NCBI RefSeq assembly: GCF_024692365.1
Contig: NZ_JAILMR010000036.1
Span: 1-64,000, forward strand
From: Ruminococcus sp.
GTDB lineage: Bacteria > Bacillota > Clostridia > Oscillospirales > Ruminococcaceae
DNA length: 64,000 bases
Direction: 5' to 3'
Part shown: positions 8,720 to 16,828 of the stretch, one piece after another
Position numbering within the stretch: the stretch's first letter is position 1
Layout of the letters: every line of letters begins with the position of its first letter
The notes under the pieces: generated by a model
The model's input: only the letters and a program-made list of their open reading frames with translations
Database searches by the model: none
What the model was told of the DNA's origin: nothing
Made by a program: the position numbers and the translations under genes

Positions 8720-9022
8720 TCAATCCAGAAGCTCCACTTTAAGCGAGATAAGTGTCGTGTGTGCTGAATGTGAACTCGCAGTCATCTTGCATGGGATGGC
8801 AATGATGCAGGTCATCAGAGTCAGTATGATCGCACCCGCAACGGCTGTGCCTAGTTCATGAAGTGTCTTGTGAAGCTTTGCAAGTTCCATACAGATAGAA
8901 CAATCCTCACCGTCGCAGTCATGTTCGGCGTGAGTGATTATAAATGCAGAGGAGCAGAATATGACAAGGCTGAATACTGCTATCATCAACCATGATACAG
9001 CTTTGTTTCTTCTCTTTGACAT
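8720..9022 (-). CDS. Small membrane protein with His/Cys metal-type motif
   Basis: 100 residues, two hydrophobic segments (about 10-30 and 60-80) with a short loop reading HAEHDCDGEDCSIC, whose two His and three Cys could bind a metal. It is the first gene of the zinc operon (start after GAGGTG, own promoter at 9079-9107), about 90 bases ahead of the ZnuA-ZinT gene. I recall similar small proteins beside zinc transporters in other Firmicutes, but no function is established to my knowledge. A role in zinc delivery or sensing is inference from position and motif. Confidence 0.7.
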   Translation of the reverse strand: MSKRRNKAVSWLMIAVFSLVIFCSSAFIITHAEHDCDGEDCSICMELAKLHKTLHELGTAVAGAIILTLMTCIIAIPCKMTASSHSAHTTLISLKVELLD

Positions 9023-9078
9023 ATCTGTTCACCTCGCGTTTTCTGCAAATATCTGTATGCAGTCATTTTCAGTTTTCT

Positions 9079-9107
9079 ATTATATCTGTTGGGAATCCTT
9101 TTGTCAA
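9079..9107 (-). promoter_or_regulatory. Promoter of the zinc operon
   Basis: Minus-strand TTGACA (9107-9102), 17 bases, TATAAT (9084-9079). No Zur- or AdcR-type palindrome was recognised around it. Confidence 0.75.
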
Positions 9108-9183
9108 TGATATACGGATATATTCTAATCATTTGCTAAAATGAAAGTTACTCTCAAATTAATTTTGTAAAAATAGACAAAGA

Positions 9184-9227
9184 AAATGTAAGCCGCCTGA
9201 AACTTTTTTGAGGGGCAGCTTACATTT
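9184..9227 (-). terminator. Terminator downstream of the YibE/F pair
   Basis: 10-bp stem AAATGTAAGC / GCTTACATTT, extended by partial pairing inward, located after the stop at 9271. Confidence 0.7.
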
Positions 9228-9270
9228 TTTAGCATATTGATATTACGTCAGAATCGTTCACTTGTGATGT

Positions 9271-10095
9271 TCAGCAAGCCGTATCATTCACGGTTGCTGT
9301 TTCGGTATTTTCCTGATCATCAGTTTCCTCTGATTCTTCATCTTTGGGTGGTTTTCTGTGGGTCAGGCTGTATGCCATGAACAGAGCGGCGATGGGAATT
9401 ATCGTCATGCACCCTGCACCGCTGGATACTATCTGGAGAAAATCCTGACAGAAAACTTTTGAATTGATTATCTCCGCAAGGGAATATTCGTACTCGCGGA
9501 ACCAGATAACAAGGGTCATGAATTCACCGATATAGGCGAACAAAAGGGTGTTGGTCGTAGTGCCGATTATGTCCCTGCCTATATTCATTCCCGAGATGAA
9601 AAGTTCACTCATGCTGAGTTCGGGATTGTTTTCATGAACTTCAAACAGCGCAGAAGTTATGGCGATAGCCGTGTCAGTTATGGCGCCGATAAGTCCCATC
9701 AGCATCATGGCGAGAGTGACCTGCCGCATATCAAGTCCGATATCAGGACTGTACCAGCATATCTCTTCGGTATTTTCATCAGCAAAGCCCTGTATGTGGG
9801 AACTTGAACCGATGTACAGCATCACCGCCGCGAAAAGTAACAGCACAGTCGCTATTGCCGCGAAGGCTGTAACGGTCTTGATGTTCACGCCGTTTATCCA
9901 GAAAAGTATCACTACGCCTATGACTGCACAGCCGATTATCGTCACGGCGACGGCGTTCACTCCGCAGGCTATCAGGAAAACGGTCACTATCAGTATGATG
10001 ATGTTTGCGTACATGGCGGCGAAGGTCTTTGCTCCTCTTATCCCGCCTACCGCTATCATCAGTATCAGAAGAATCGTTCCGAGTATGAATTCCAT
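9271..10095 (-). CDS. YibE/F-family membrane protein (second of pair)
   Basis: 274 residues with about seven or eight hydrophobic segments and the family-type core around GLIGAITDTAIAITSALFEV and GRDIIGTTTNTLLFAYIGE. The acidic C-terminal tail (DEESEETDDQENTE) is probably cytoplasmic. It abuts the longer YibE/F gene upstream and shares its core (compare GREIGKDIMGTMTNVLLF there), so the two probably form a heteromeric membrane complex. The molecular function of YibE/F proteins is not established; transport has been suggested. The operon faces the same way as the zinc genes but ends at its own terminator. Confidence 0.8.
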   Translation of the reverse strand: MEFILGTILLILMIAVGGIRGAKTFAAMYANIIILIVTVFLIACGVNAVAVTIIGCAVIGVVILFWINGVNIKTVTAFAAIATVLLLFAAVMLYIGSSSHIQGFADENTEEICWYSPDIGLDMRQVTLAMMLMGLIGAITDTAIAITSALFEVHENNPELSMSELFISGMNIGRDIIGTTTNTLLFAYIGEFMTLVIWFREYEYSLAEIINSKVFCQDFLQIVSSGAGCMTIIPIAALFMAYSLTHRKPPKDEESEETDDQENTETATVNDTAC

Positions 10096-11249
10096 TACGC
10101 ATCGCCTTCTTTCGGCTGAGGTGATACCTTTTTTGTGCCTTTCAGCATATGGGTCGAAATGAAAATCGCTATTGGTATGGTTACGACTATGCCTATTCCG
10201 CCAACGAATGCACGGACTATTTCAAGGTCGAGGTAATTGTTGAGAACGTCCGTAAGTGTGACATTGTTCCTGAGTGCCAGTATTATCAGCGGTATACAGC
10301 CGCATACATAGGTGAAAAGCAGAACGTTGGTCATGGTACCCATTATGTCCTTGCCTATCTCGCGTCCCGAATGTCTTAGTGCGGCAAAAGTGATACTGTT
10401 ATCTCGGTCGATAAGTTCAGACATTGAGGAGGACATGGTTATCGAGATATCCATTATCGCACCCAGACCGCCCACCAGAAGTTCGGATATAAATATTTCT
10501 TCGTAGGGTTTGATAAGGTACTGCATCTGGTCGAAACGAACACCTCTGCCGTTGGTGAGTTTAAGTACTGTGTAGGCAATGGCGATGGTGACAGCGGTAC
10601 CGCAAAGTGCAGAAATTACAGCTGCCGCAGTTTTTTTGTTTACACCGCTGACGATAGTAAGCGATGTCGCAGTGAACAGAAAAGCCGCTCCGAGACAAAG
10701 CACGAAAAGGTCAAGACCGCGGTGGTAGAATTCTATGGCGGCGATAAAGATCAGTGTGTTTAACGTAACAGAAAGGAGAGAAAGTGCGCCTTTTTTACCC
10801 CCGACGATAACTATGGTCAGTGCAAAAAGCATAGTAACACCGACGGCATAAACGTCACGTTTTACACCCGTACAGGTCGCTTTGAGTTTATCACCCGAAC
10901 CATTTACATCAACAAACAGCTTGTCGCCTTTTGAGTATTTTTCGTCAGTCACCAGTGATGAGGAATACTTATTTGTTACCGTGGCGAACTTGCCTTTGTG
11001 TACGCCGTTTTTTATCTCAACTGTCAGTCGTTGGGTGTATTGATACTCCTTTGAGTTTATCAGTGCGGGGGAAGTTGACGTAAGTTCTTCCGACACCGAT
11101 ACGACTTCCGCTATGGTTCTGTCATAAAGGAAATAGTCATTTTCGGTGAAGATCACCCCACCGATACATATCAAAAACAGTATAATCAGAGTTACCGCTT
11201 TTTTTCTGCCGACCTTTTTCAGCAGATCTTTCAGGTTCATATCTATCAT
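10095..11249 (-). CDS. YibE/F-family membrane protein (first of pair)
   Basis: 384 residues. One N-terminal hydrophobic segment (about 18-36) is followed by a ~100-residue extracytoplasmic beta-rich part (the YibE-type region) and then seven or so membrane segments with the family core LVGGLGAIMDISITMSSSMSE and GREIGKDIMGTMTNVLL. It overlaps the start of the downstream paralogue, so they are translationally coupled. The substrate is unknown. A TTGACT-17-TATAAT promoter lies 37 bases upstream. Confidence 0.82.
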   Translation of the reverse strand: MIDMNLKDLLKKVGRKKAVTLIILFLICIGGVIFTENDYFLYDRTIAEVVSVSEELTSTSPALINSKEYQYTQRLTVEIKNGVHKGKFATVTNKYSSSLVTDEKYSKGDKLFVDVNGSGDKLKATCTGVKRDVYAVGVTMLFALTIVIVGGKKGALSLLSVTLNTLIFIAAIEFYHRGLDLFVLCLGAAFLFTATSLTIVSGVNKKTAAAVISALCGTAVTIAIAYTVLKLTNGRGVRFDQMQYLIKPYEEIFISELLVGGLGAIMDISITMSSSMSELIDRDNSITFAALRHSGREIGKDIMGTMTNVLLFTYVCGCIPLIILALRNNVTLTDVLNNYLDLEIVRAFVGGIGIVVTIPIAIFISTHMLKGTKKVSPQPKEGDA

Positions 11250-11285
11250 CTTCCTTGTTGTTATTAAAATAGAATGTTCAATAAT

Positions 11286-11314
11286 ATTATATCCAATCAG
11301 CGCCGCTAAGTCAA
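11286..11314 (-). promoter_or_regulatory. Promoter of the YibE/F pair
   Basis: Minus-strand TTGACT (11314-11309), 17 bases, TATAAT (11291-11286). Confidence 0.65.
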
Positions 11315-11452
11315 CTATATATTATAATTGTAAATTCTTTTGTGGAGTCGTGAGGTCTTTATCAGCGCGTTGATTGGGTGAATACTAACAATTATTATTT
11401 GCTGATTTTTATATTTTGTAGAAGTTTAGACGATTTTTCTTGAAAGTTACTT

Positions 11453-11487
11453 TTCCTATTGACATGATAGGAATTGTAGTGTATAAT
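11453..11487 (+). promoter_or_regulatory. Promoter with palindromic operator of the ABC transporter
   Basis: TTGACA (11459-11464), 17 bases, TATAAT (11482-11487). The -35 box sits inside a perfect 7-7-7 palindrome TTCCTAT-N7-ATAGGAA (11453-11473), the position expected of a repressor site. The leader to the start codon is about 230 bases. Confidence 0.7.
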
Positions 11488-11591
11488 AAGTAAAGCCTAT
11501 TAAACTGATATGAAATATATGAGTGGTTGCATTTGTATGTTTAGTTATAAAAAATAGGTACGATATCGGAATAATGCGCGTGATACGGCGG

Positions 11592-11686
11592 CATACGAAA
11601 ATATACGATCGTATGATCTGGTACACGGTCGTATACGGTGGTATAAATTCGTATACGTTGGTATGATCTGGTATCGGAAAGTTTAC
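11592..11686. repeat. GTATAC-type palindromic repeat, copy 3, inside an mRNA leader
   Basis: Built of ATACGAAAATATAC, ATACGATCGTAT, ACGGTCGTATACGGTGGTA and TAAATTCGTATAC units. The string GTGGTATAA(a/t)TTCGTAT also occurs in copy 2 at about 6437. It lies between the promoter at 11459 and the start at 11725. Confidence 0.65.
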
Positions 11687-11724
11687 GACATGACATTTTT
11701 ATATTTGAAAGGAAGAATATCACT

Positions 11725-12657
11725 ATGAAAAAAAGATTACCTGCATTTATAATTTCTGCCGCACTGGCATTCTCTGCTGTTTCCTGCGGAAAATCCGACA
11801 GCAAGAATAAAGACGATGCAAACACTGTTAAGATAGCTTATCTGCCTATCACTCATTCTCTGGCTGTGTTAGAGGAAGCTGAGGAACTTGAAAAAGAATC
11901 GGGACTGAAAGTTGAACTTGTAAAGTACGGTTCATGGGCAGAATTGCTTGACGCACTGAATTCAAACAGAGTTGACGGTGCATCTGTGCTGATAGAACTT
12001 GCGATGAAATCAAAAGAGGAAGGCATCGGACTGAAAGCTGTTGCACTGGGACACCGTGACGGTAATGTTATCATCGTTTCAAATGATATAGATTCTGCCG
12101 CTGACCTTAAAGGCAAGACCTTTGCGATACCTCACAGACAGTCATCTCACAACATACTGCTGAATGATGCACTTGCAACAGCGGGTCTTACTACTGCCGA
12201 TGTAAATGTGACAGAACTTGCGCCTACCGAGATGCCTTCGGCACTTGCAAGCGGTCAGATAGACGGCTACTGTGTTGCTGAACCTTTTGGTGCAATGGGC
12301 GTTAACCTCGGGGTAGGAAAGGTGCTTTTCAGTTCCGAGGAACTTTGGGAAGAATCCCTCTGCTGCGGACTTGTGCTGACTGACAAGTTCATCGATGAAC
12401 GTCATGATGATGCTAAGTCATTCGTTGAAAGCTATAAGGCGGCAGGAAACGCCCTCGATAAGGAAAAGGCTAAAGAGGTAGCGAAAAAGTACCTGAATCA
12501 GACCGATGAAGTACTTGACACATCGCTGCAGTGGATATCCTACAACGATCTTGACATAACAGAGGAAGCTTACAATGCACTTGCCGAGAAGGTCAAGGCA
12601 TACGGGCTTTCCGAAAACCCTCCCGCATATGCGGACTTTGTAAAAAATGATTTTTGA
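11725..12657 (+). CDS. ABC transporter substrate-binding lipoprotein (NMT1/SsuA/NrtA type)
   Basis: 310 residues with a lipoprotein signal (lipobox AVSC, Cys21) after an AAGGAAG ribosome site. The rest has the two-lobe fold of the nitrate/sulfonate/thiamine-precursor binding proteins: KIAYLPITHSL at the start, then IPHRQSSHNILL and MPSALASGQIDGYCVAEPFG. The substrate cannot be read from sequence. It is the first gene of a binding protein-permease-ATPase set that sits just ahead of the CODH-like gene, so the ligand may be related to that enzyme (inference). An unusually long leader carries the GTATAC-type palindrome. Confidence 0.85.
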   Translation: MKKRLPAFIISAALAFSAVSCGKSDSKNKDDANTVKIAYLPITHSLAVLEEAEELEKESGLKVELVKYGSWAELLDALNSNRVDGASVLIELAMKSKEEGIGLKAVALGHRDGNVIIVSNDIDSAADLKGKTFAIPHRQSSHNILLNDALATAGLTTADVNVTELAPTEMPSALASGQIDGYCVAEPFGAMGVNLGVGKVLFSSEELWEESLCCGLVLTDKFIDERHDDAKSFVESYKAAGNALDKEKAKEVAKKYLNQTDEVLDTSLQWISYNDLDITEEAYNALAEKVKAYGLSENPPAYADFVKNDF

Positions 12658-12663
12658 TAAGGC

Positions 12664-13434
12664 GTGATAATAATGAAAAAACTGCTCTCACTGAAAAACG
12701 TTATCATATCGGTGGCGATACTGATATTGATATGGCAGCTGCTGTTCTCTGTCAGCAGTTATGATAAGGCTTTGTTCCCTTCACCTAAAATGGCATTTGA
12801 TGCCTTGGTAGAGTTGATAGAGAACGGAAAACTGTTTGAGAATATAAGAACGAGTATGTACCGCTTTGTTACAGGATATTTCAGCTCGGTGATCGTTGCT
12901 GTGGTACTGGGACTGATACTAGGAAGAGTACCGAAGTTATTTCAGTACATAAATCCTGCGGTACAGCTTTTAAGACCTATCTCACCTACAGCGTGGATGC
13001 CTTTTATCGTTCTGCTGTTCGGTATAGGTGATGTTCCTGCTATCGTTATAATTTTTATCGCCGCATTTTTCCCTGTGTTATTGTCAACGGTATCGGCGGT
13101 GGGAAATATCGACCCTGTTTACCTGAAAGTTTCAAAGAACTTTGGTATCAAACAGCCTGCGCTTACGTGGAAAGTTATTTTTCCTGCGGCGTTCCCGCAG
13201 ATAGCAAACGGTATTCACCTTGCGTTGGGTACTGCATGGATATTCCTTGTAGCAGGTGAAATGGTCGGTGCGCAGTCGGGACTCGGCTATCAGATAATCG
13301 ATGCGAGAAATAATATCCGTGCGGATATCCTGCTGGCGACGATACTCGTTATCGGTATAATCGGCATACTGCTGGACGGTCTGCTGAAACTGGTTGAAAA
13401 AGTTATACTTAAATCCTGGGGAGGTGCTGCGTAA
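12664..13434 (+). CDS. ABC transporter permease (SsuC/TauC type)
   Basis: 256 residues, about six membrane segments, and a typical binding-protein-dependent permease loop (SKNFGIKQPALTWKVIFPAAFPQI), which contacts the ATPase. The region LRPISPTAWMPFIVLLFGIG is typical of the SsuC/TauC/NrtB branch. The annotated start is TTG- or GTG-like at 12664 or the ATG at 12673 (MKKLLSLK), which fits the GGCGTGA upstream better. It begins just after the binding-protein gene and overlaps the ATPase start by one base, so the three form one operon. Confidence 0.88.
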   Translation: MIIMKKLLSLKNVIISVAILILIWQLLFSVSSYDKALFPSPKMAFDALVELIENGKLFENIRTSMYRFVTGYFSSVIVAVVLGLILGRVPKLFQYINPAVQLLRPISPTAWMPFIVLLFGIGDVPAIVIIFIAAFFPVLLSTVSAVGNIDPVYLKVSKNFGIKQPALTWKVIFPAAFPQIANGIHLALGTAWIFLVAGEMVGAQSGLGYQIIDARNNIRADILLATILVIGIIGILLDGLLKLVEKVILKSWGGAA

Positions 13435-14204
13435 TGTATATCGAGGTAAAAGATGCCAGCAAAAATTATGTTCAAGACGGCAAAGAGTTTGTTGCCCTTG
13501 ATAACGTTTCTCTCAGCATTGACAAGGGAGAATTTATATGCCTTCTGGGACCTTCCGGCTGTGGAAAAAGTACACTTCTGAACGCACTGGCAGGGTTTGA
13601 AAAGGTCAACAGCGGTACCGTCAAGATAGACGGAAAGGAAGTAACTTCACCCTCGATCAACAACATAACCATCTTCCAGAACTACGGACTTCTTCCCTGG
13701 AGAAATGTTCAGAAAAATGTGGAACTGGGACTTGAATCAAAAAAAGTTCCCAAGTCTGAGCGTGCAGCTATTGCACAGAAATACCTTGAACTTGTGGGAC
13801 TCAGCGGGTACGAAAAGCGTTATCCCAAGCAGCTTTCGGGTGGACAGCAGCAGCGAGTTGCTATCGCAAGAGGTCTCGCGGTTGACCCCGATATCATATT
13901 CATGGACGAACCATTCGGTGCCCTTGATGCTATCACAAGAATGAAGCTTCAGGAGGATATCCTCAGAATTTCCCGCGAGGAGAAAAAGACCATAATTTTT
14001 GTCACCCATGATATTGAAGAAGCGGTATTTCTTGCTGACAGGATAGTTGTGATGATGGCAGACCCGGGCAGGATAAAGAGTATCGTCAAGGTACCGTTAG
14101 GTTCAAACCGCAACAGGACAGGGGAGAACTTTTTGTATGTCCGTGACCGTATATTTGAACTGTTCAATATGAAAGCGGACGAATATATAGAGTATTATAT
14201 CTGA
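13434..14204 (+). CDS. ABC transporter ATPase (SsuB/TauB type)
   Basis: 256 residues with a complete nucleotide-binding domain: Walker A GPSGCGKST (about 39-47), Q-loop FQNYGLLPW, signature LSGGQQQR, Walker B IIFMDEPFGALD and the switch VTHDIEEA. It powers import by the permease encoded directly upstream, at whose stop codon it starts. No C-terminal regulatory domain is present. Ninety bases later begins the CODH-like gene, which has its own promoter. Confidence 0.9.
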   Translation: MYIEVKDASKNYVQDGKEFVALDNVSLSIDKGEFICLLGPSGCGKSTLLNALAGFEKVNSGTVKIDGKEVTSPSINNITIFQNYGLLPWRNVQKNVELGLESKKVPKSERAAIAQKYLELVGLSGYEKRYPKQLSGGQQQRVAIARGLAVDPDIIFMDEPFGALDAITRMKLQEDILRISREEKKTIIFVTHDIEEAVFLADRIVVMMADPGRIKSIVKVPLGSNRNRTGENFLYVRDRIFELFNMKADEYIEYYI

Positions 14205-14233
14205 TTTATCAGGTGATTTTTTCAGACAGGGTA

Positions 14234-14271
14234 TTGAACAATTCATAGTGTTGTGGTATAATATGAATTGT
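14234..14271 (+). promoter_or_regulatory. Promoter and 10-bp inverted-repeat operator of the CODH-like gene
   Basis: TTGAAC (14234-14239), 17 bases, TATAAT (14257-14262). Perfect arms ACAATTCATA (14238-14247) and TATGAATTGT (14262-14271) bracket the spacer and the -10 box. The start codon is 23 bases beyond the right arm. Confidence 0.75.
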
Positions 14272-14293
14272 ATTTTTAAGAGAGGCTGGTATT

Positions 14294-16420
14294 ATGAGCG
14301 AGAATAAACATAAACACTGTCACGAGCATGAGCATCATCACGAGCATCATCACGATCATGACCATCATCATTCGCCTGCACATATCCATTCACACAGAAA
14401 CATCATCGGCTTTGATGAACACGGTATCCCTACTGTGATACTAAAGGCAAGTCACGGTGAGGGTGAGGCTGATGATCCGCAGGCATTCATCAGGGATTAT
14501 ATGAACGCTGTTACCGAGTATAAAAAGACTTTTCCCAGCAAGCAGGACGTTATCGATCAGACCCCCGACCCTGCTGTAAGGGAAATGCTGCTGCGTATGG
14601 AACAGCTTGGTATAGATACTGCATTCGACCGTTTTGATAAGCAGAAACCCCAGTGTAATTTCGGTCTGGCGGGAATATGCTGTAAGATATGCAACATGGG
14701 ACCATGTCGTATCACCGCAAAATCCCCTAAGGGAATCTGCGGTGCTGATGCTGATCTTATCGTTGCAAGGAATCTGCTTCGTTCCGCTGCGGCAGGTGCT
14801 GCACAGCACGGTATGCACGCAAGAGAAGTTATGCTGGCGTTGAAATGGGCGGCAGAGGGCAAACTTGATGTTCCCATAATGGGCGAACAGAAGATACGTT
14901 CAACTGCGGAAGCTTTCGGCATAAAGCAGAAGAACCGTCAACTGAAAAATGTTGCTAAAGATCTTGCGGACGCACTGCTGGAAGATATGTCGAGATCGGT
15001 GCCCGGTGAGTACAAGACCATATCAGCCTGTGCTGTTCCCGAAAGACAGAAGGTATGGAAAGATCTGGATATCCTGCCTATAAGTGCATATCACGAAGTA
15101 TTTGAAGCTTATCACAAATCGGGCTGTGCGACCGACGGCGACTGGAAGTCGGTAATGCAGCAGTTTTTAAGATGTGGTCTGGCTTTCACTTTCTCGGGAG
15201 TTGTAGGTGCATCTATCGCAACGGACAGCTTGTTCGGCGTTGGCGACAGAGTTACTTCAAAGGTCAATATCGGTGCGCTCGAAAAGGGTTATGTAAATAT
15301 AGCGGTACACGGACATCTGCCGCTGCTTGTAAGCCAGATAGTTGAAGCAGGAAAGCGTGAAGACCTGATAGAACTCGCCAAAAAAGCAGGTGCAAAGGGC
15401 ATACGCTTTTACGGCATCTGCTGTTCGGGACTTTCGGCTATGTACAGATATGCGGGAGTTATCCCCCTTTCAAATGCTGTATCAGCTGAACTGGTACTGG
15501 GAACAGGCGCACTTGATCTCTGGGTGGCTGATGTTCAGGACGTATTTCCGTCAATCATGGAAGTTGCACACTGCTTTAAGACCACTGTTGTTACTACAAG
15601 TGAGTCCGCAAGACTTCCCGGTGCTGAACGATATGAATACGATCATCATCATTCCAATATCGGTGAAACTAAGGCACTTGCCGAGAAGATAGTTCGCCGT
15701 GCTATCGAAAGCTTTGAAGCGAGAAAGGGAATTCCCGTTTACATACCGCCTTACGAGGTCGAAGCAGAAGTCGGTTTCTCCGTTGAGTATATCCACAAGC
15801 GTTTTGGCAGCATGAAACCCCTTGCGGAAGCTATAAAGGACGGCAGGATACTGGGTATCGTCAACATGGTCGGCTGTAACAATCCGAAGGTGCTGTACGA
15901 AAAGTGCATAGTTGATGTGGCTGATGTTCTGCTGAAAAACAATGTTCTGATAATCTCCAACGGCTGTGCTTCTTTCCCGCTGATGAAGCTGGGATACTGT
16001 GCTGTATCTGGCAAGGAAAAAGCAGGGGAGAGCCTGAGAGAATTTCTTGAACCCGATCTGCCCCCTGTATGGCACGTGGGAGAATGTATCGATAATACAC
16101 GTTCATCGGGAATATTTGCAGGTGTTGCAGGTGCGCTGGACCATAAGATGTATGAGATGCCTTTTGCATTTTCATCGCCCGAATGGGGCAACGAAAAGGG
16201 CATAGATGCGGCACTCGGATTCAGGCTGAACGGTATAAGTTCGTACCACTGTGTTGAAGCGCAGATTTACGGTTCAAAGAACGTTATCGAGTTCCTGAAA
16301 TACGGTACGCTTGAAACTCTGGGTTCGTCCATGAACGTTGATACAGACCCTGTTAAGCTGGGCGAGAAGATAGTTGCTGATATGAAAGCCAAGAGAAAAG
16401 CACTTGGCTGGTATAAATAA
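14294..16420 (+). CDS. cooS: Carbon-monoxide-dehydrogenase-like (CooS family) with His-rich head and altered C-cluster ligand
   Basis: 708 residues, longer than the usual ~630 because of a head with 17 His in residues 6-34. The D/B-cluster cysteines of Ni-CODH are present (C121, C129, C130, C133, C138, C149), as are the histidines QHGMHA (172, 175), VHGH (339, 341), GICC (376, 377), GCNN (C528), NGC (C558), GEC (C597) and the active-site lysine in SPEWGNEKG (K635). The motif usually written DxQC, whose Cys binds the Ni-Fe C-cluster (C333 in C. hydrogenoformans CODH-II), here reads DVQD with D416. No acetyl-CoA synthase, CooF or CooC gene is in the window. It is a CooS-family metalloprotein; CO oxidation is uncertain. 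Confidence 0.85.
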   Translation: MSENKHKHCHEHEHHHEHHHDHDHHHSPAHIHSHRNIIGFDEHGIPTVILKASHGEGEADDPQAFIRDYMNAVTEYKKTFPSKQDVIDQTPDPAVREMLLRMEQLGIDTAFDRFDKQKPQCNFGLAGICCKICNMGPCRITAKSPKGICGADADLIVARNLLRSAAAGAAQHGMHAREVMLALKWAAEGKLDVPIMGEQKIRSTAEAFGIKQKNRQLKNVAKDLADALLEDMSRSVPGEYKTISACAVPERQKVWKDLDILPISAYHEVFEAYHKSGCATDGDWKSVMQQFLRCGLAFTFSGVVGASIATDSLFGVGDRVTSKVNIGALEKGYVNIAVHGHLPLLVSQIVEAGKREDLIELAKKAGAKGIRFYGICCSGLSAMYRYAGVIPLSNAVSAELVLGTGALDLWVADVQDVFPSIMEVAHCFKTTVVTTSESARLPGAERYEYDHHHSNIGETKALAEKIVRRAIESFEARKGIPVYIPPYEVEAEVGFSVEYIHKRFGSMKPLAEAIKDGRILGIVNMVGCNNPKVLYEKCIVDVADVLLKNNVLIISNGCASFPLMKLGYCAVSGKEKAGESLREFLEPDLPPVWHVGECIDNTRSSGIFAGVAGALDHKMYEMPFAFSSPEWGNEKGIDAALGFRLNGISSYHCVEAQIYGSKNVIEFLKYGTLETLGSSMNVDTDPVKLGEKIVADMKAKRKALGWYK

Positions 16421-16435
16421 TTTGGAGGAATAAAA

Positions 16436-16828
16436 ATGGCTTGTTTTGTAGTGCCTGCAACAGAGGCGATAGTTACGACTGTTATACAGAAGGTAGTCGC
16501 AAAAAAGGAGAAAAATGAAAACAAGGACGGCAGCCAGATGAAGATCGGTTTTGCTGATAAGCTGAAATGGCTCAACGGTATGCTTTGGGGCGGTTCTGGA
16601 CTGCTGGCTTTTGAACACGTATGGCATGGTGAGGTAACACCTTTCTTCCCATTCCTGACAGCGGCAAATGATCCTGCTGATACTGCTGAAATGCTGCATG
16701 AGATGGCAACATCGGGCAGCGCTATGGCGGTACTTGTTACGGTGGTCTGGGCAGGATTGGTCATCGTTTCAAATAAGATAACGGCTTCTGACAATAAGTC
16801 TGATAAGAAAGCAGGTGCGACGGCATGA
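16436..16828 (+). CDS. Small membrane protein of the CODH-like locus (A)
   Basis: 130 residues; I do not recognise a named family. It starts 16 bases after the CODH-like stop, with a GGAGG site. An N-terminal hydrophobic stretch (MACFVVPATEAIVTTVIQ) leads into a charged KKEKNENKD patch, then WLNGMLWGGSGLLAFEHVWHGE, which includes two His near a membrane segment, and a last segment (AMAVLVTVVWAGLVIVS). Its stop overlaps the start of the next small membrane gene. Tight packing suggests that both act with the CODH-like protein at the membrane, which is inference. Confidence 0.75.
   Translation: MACFVVPATEAIVTTVIQKVVAKKEKNENKDGSQMKIGFADKLKWLNGMLWGGSGLLAFEHVWHGEVTPFFPFLTAANDPADTAEMLHEMATSGSAMAVLVTVVWAGLVIVSNKITASDNKSDKKAGATA

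Noticed and set aside
11488-11724. Long leader of the ABC transporter considered as a TPP or other known riboswitch
   Set aside because: No conserved THI-box or other known motif; the structure is explained by the palindromic repeat.
15551-16214. Three long antisense frames under the CODH-like gene
   Set aside because: The plus-strand gene has full family motifs; the antisense frames have no ribosome site or motif.
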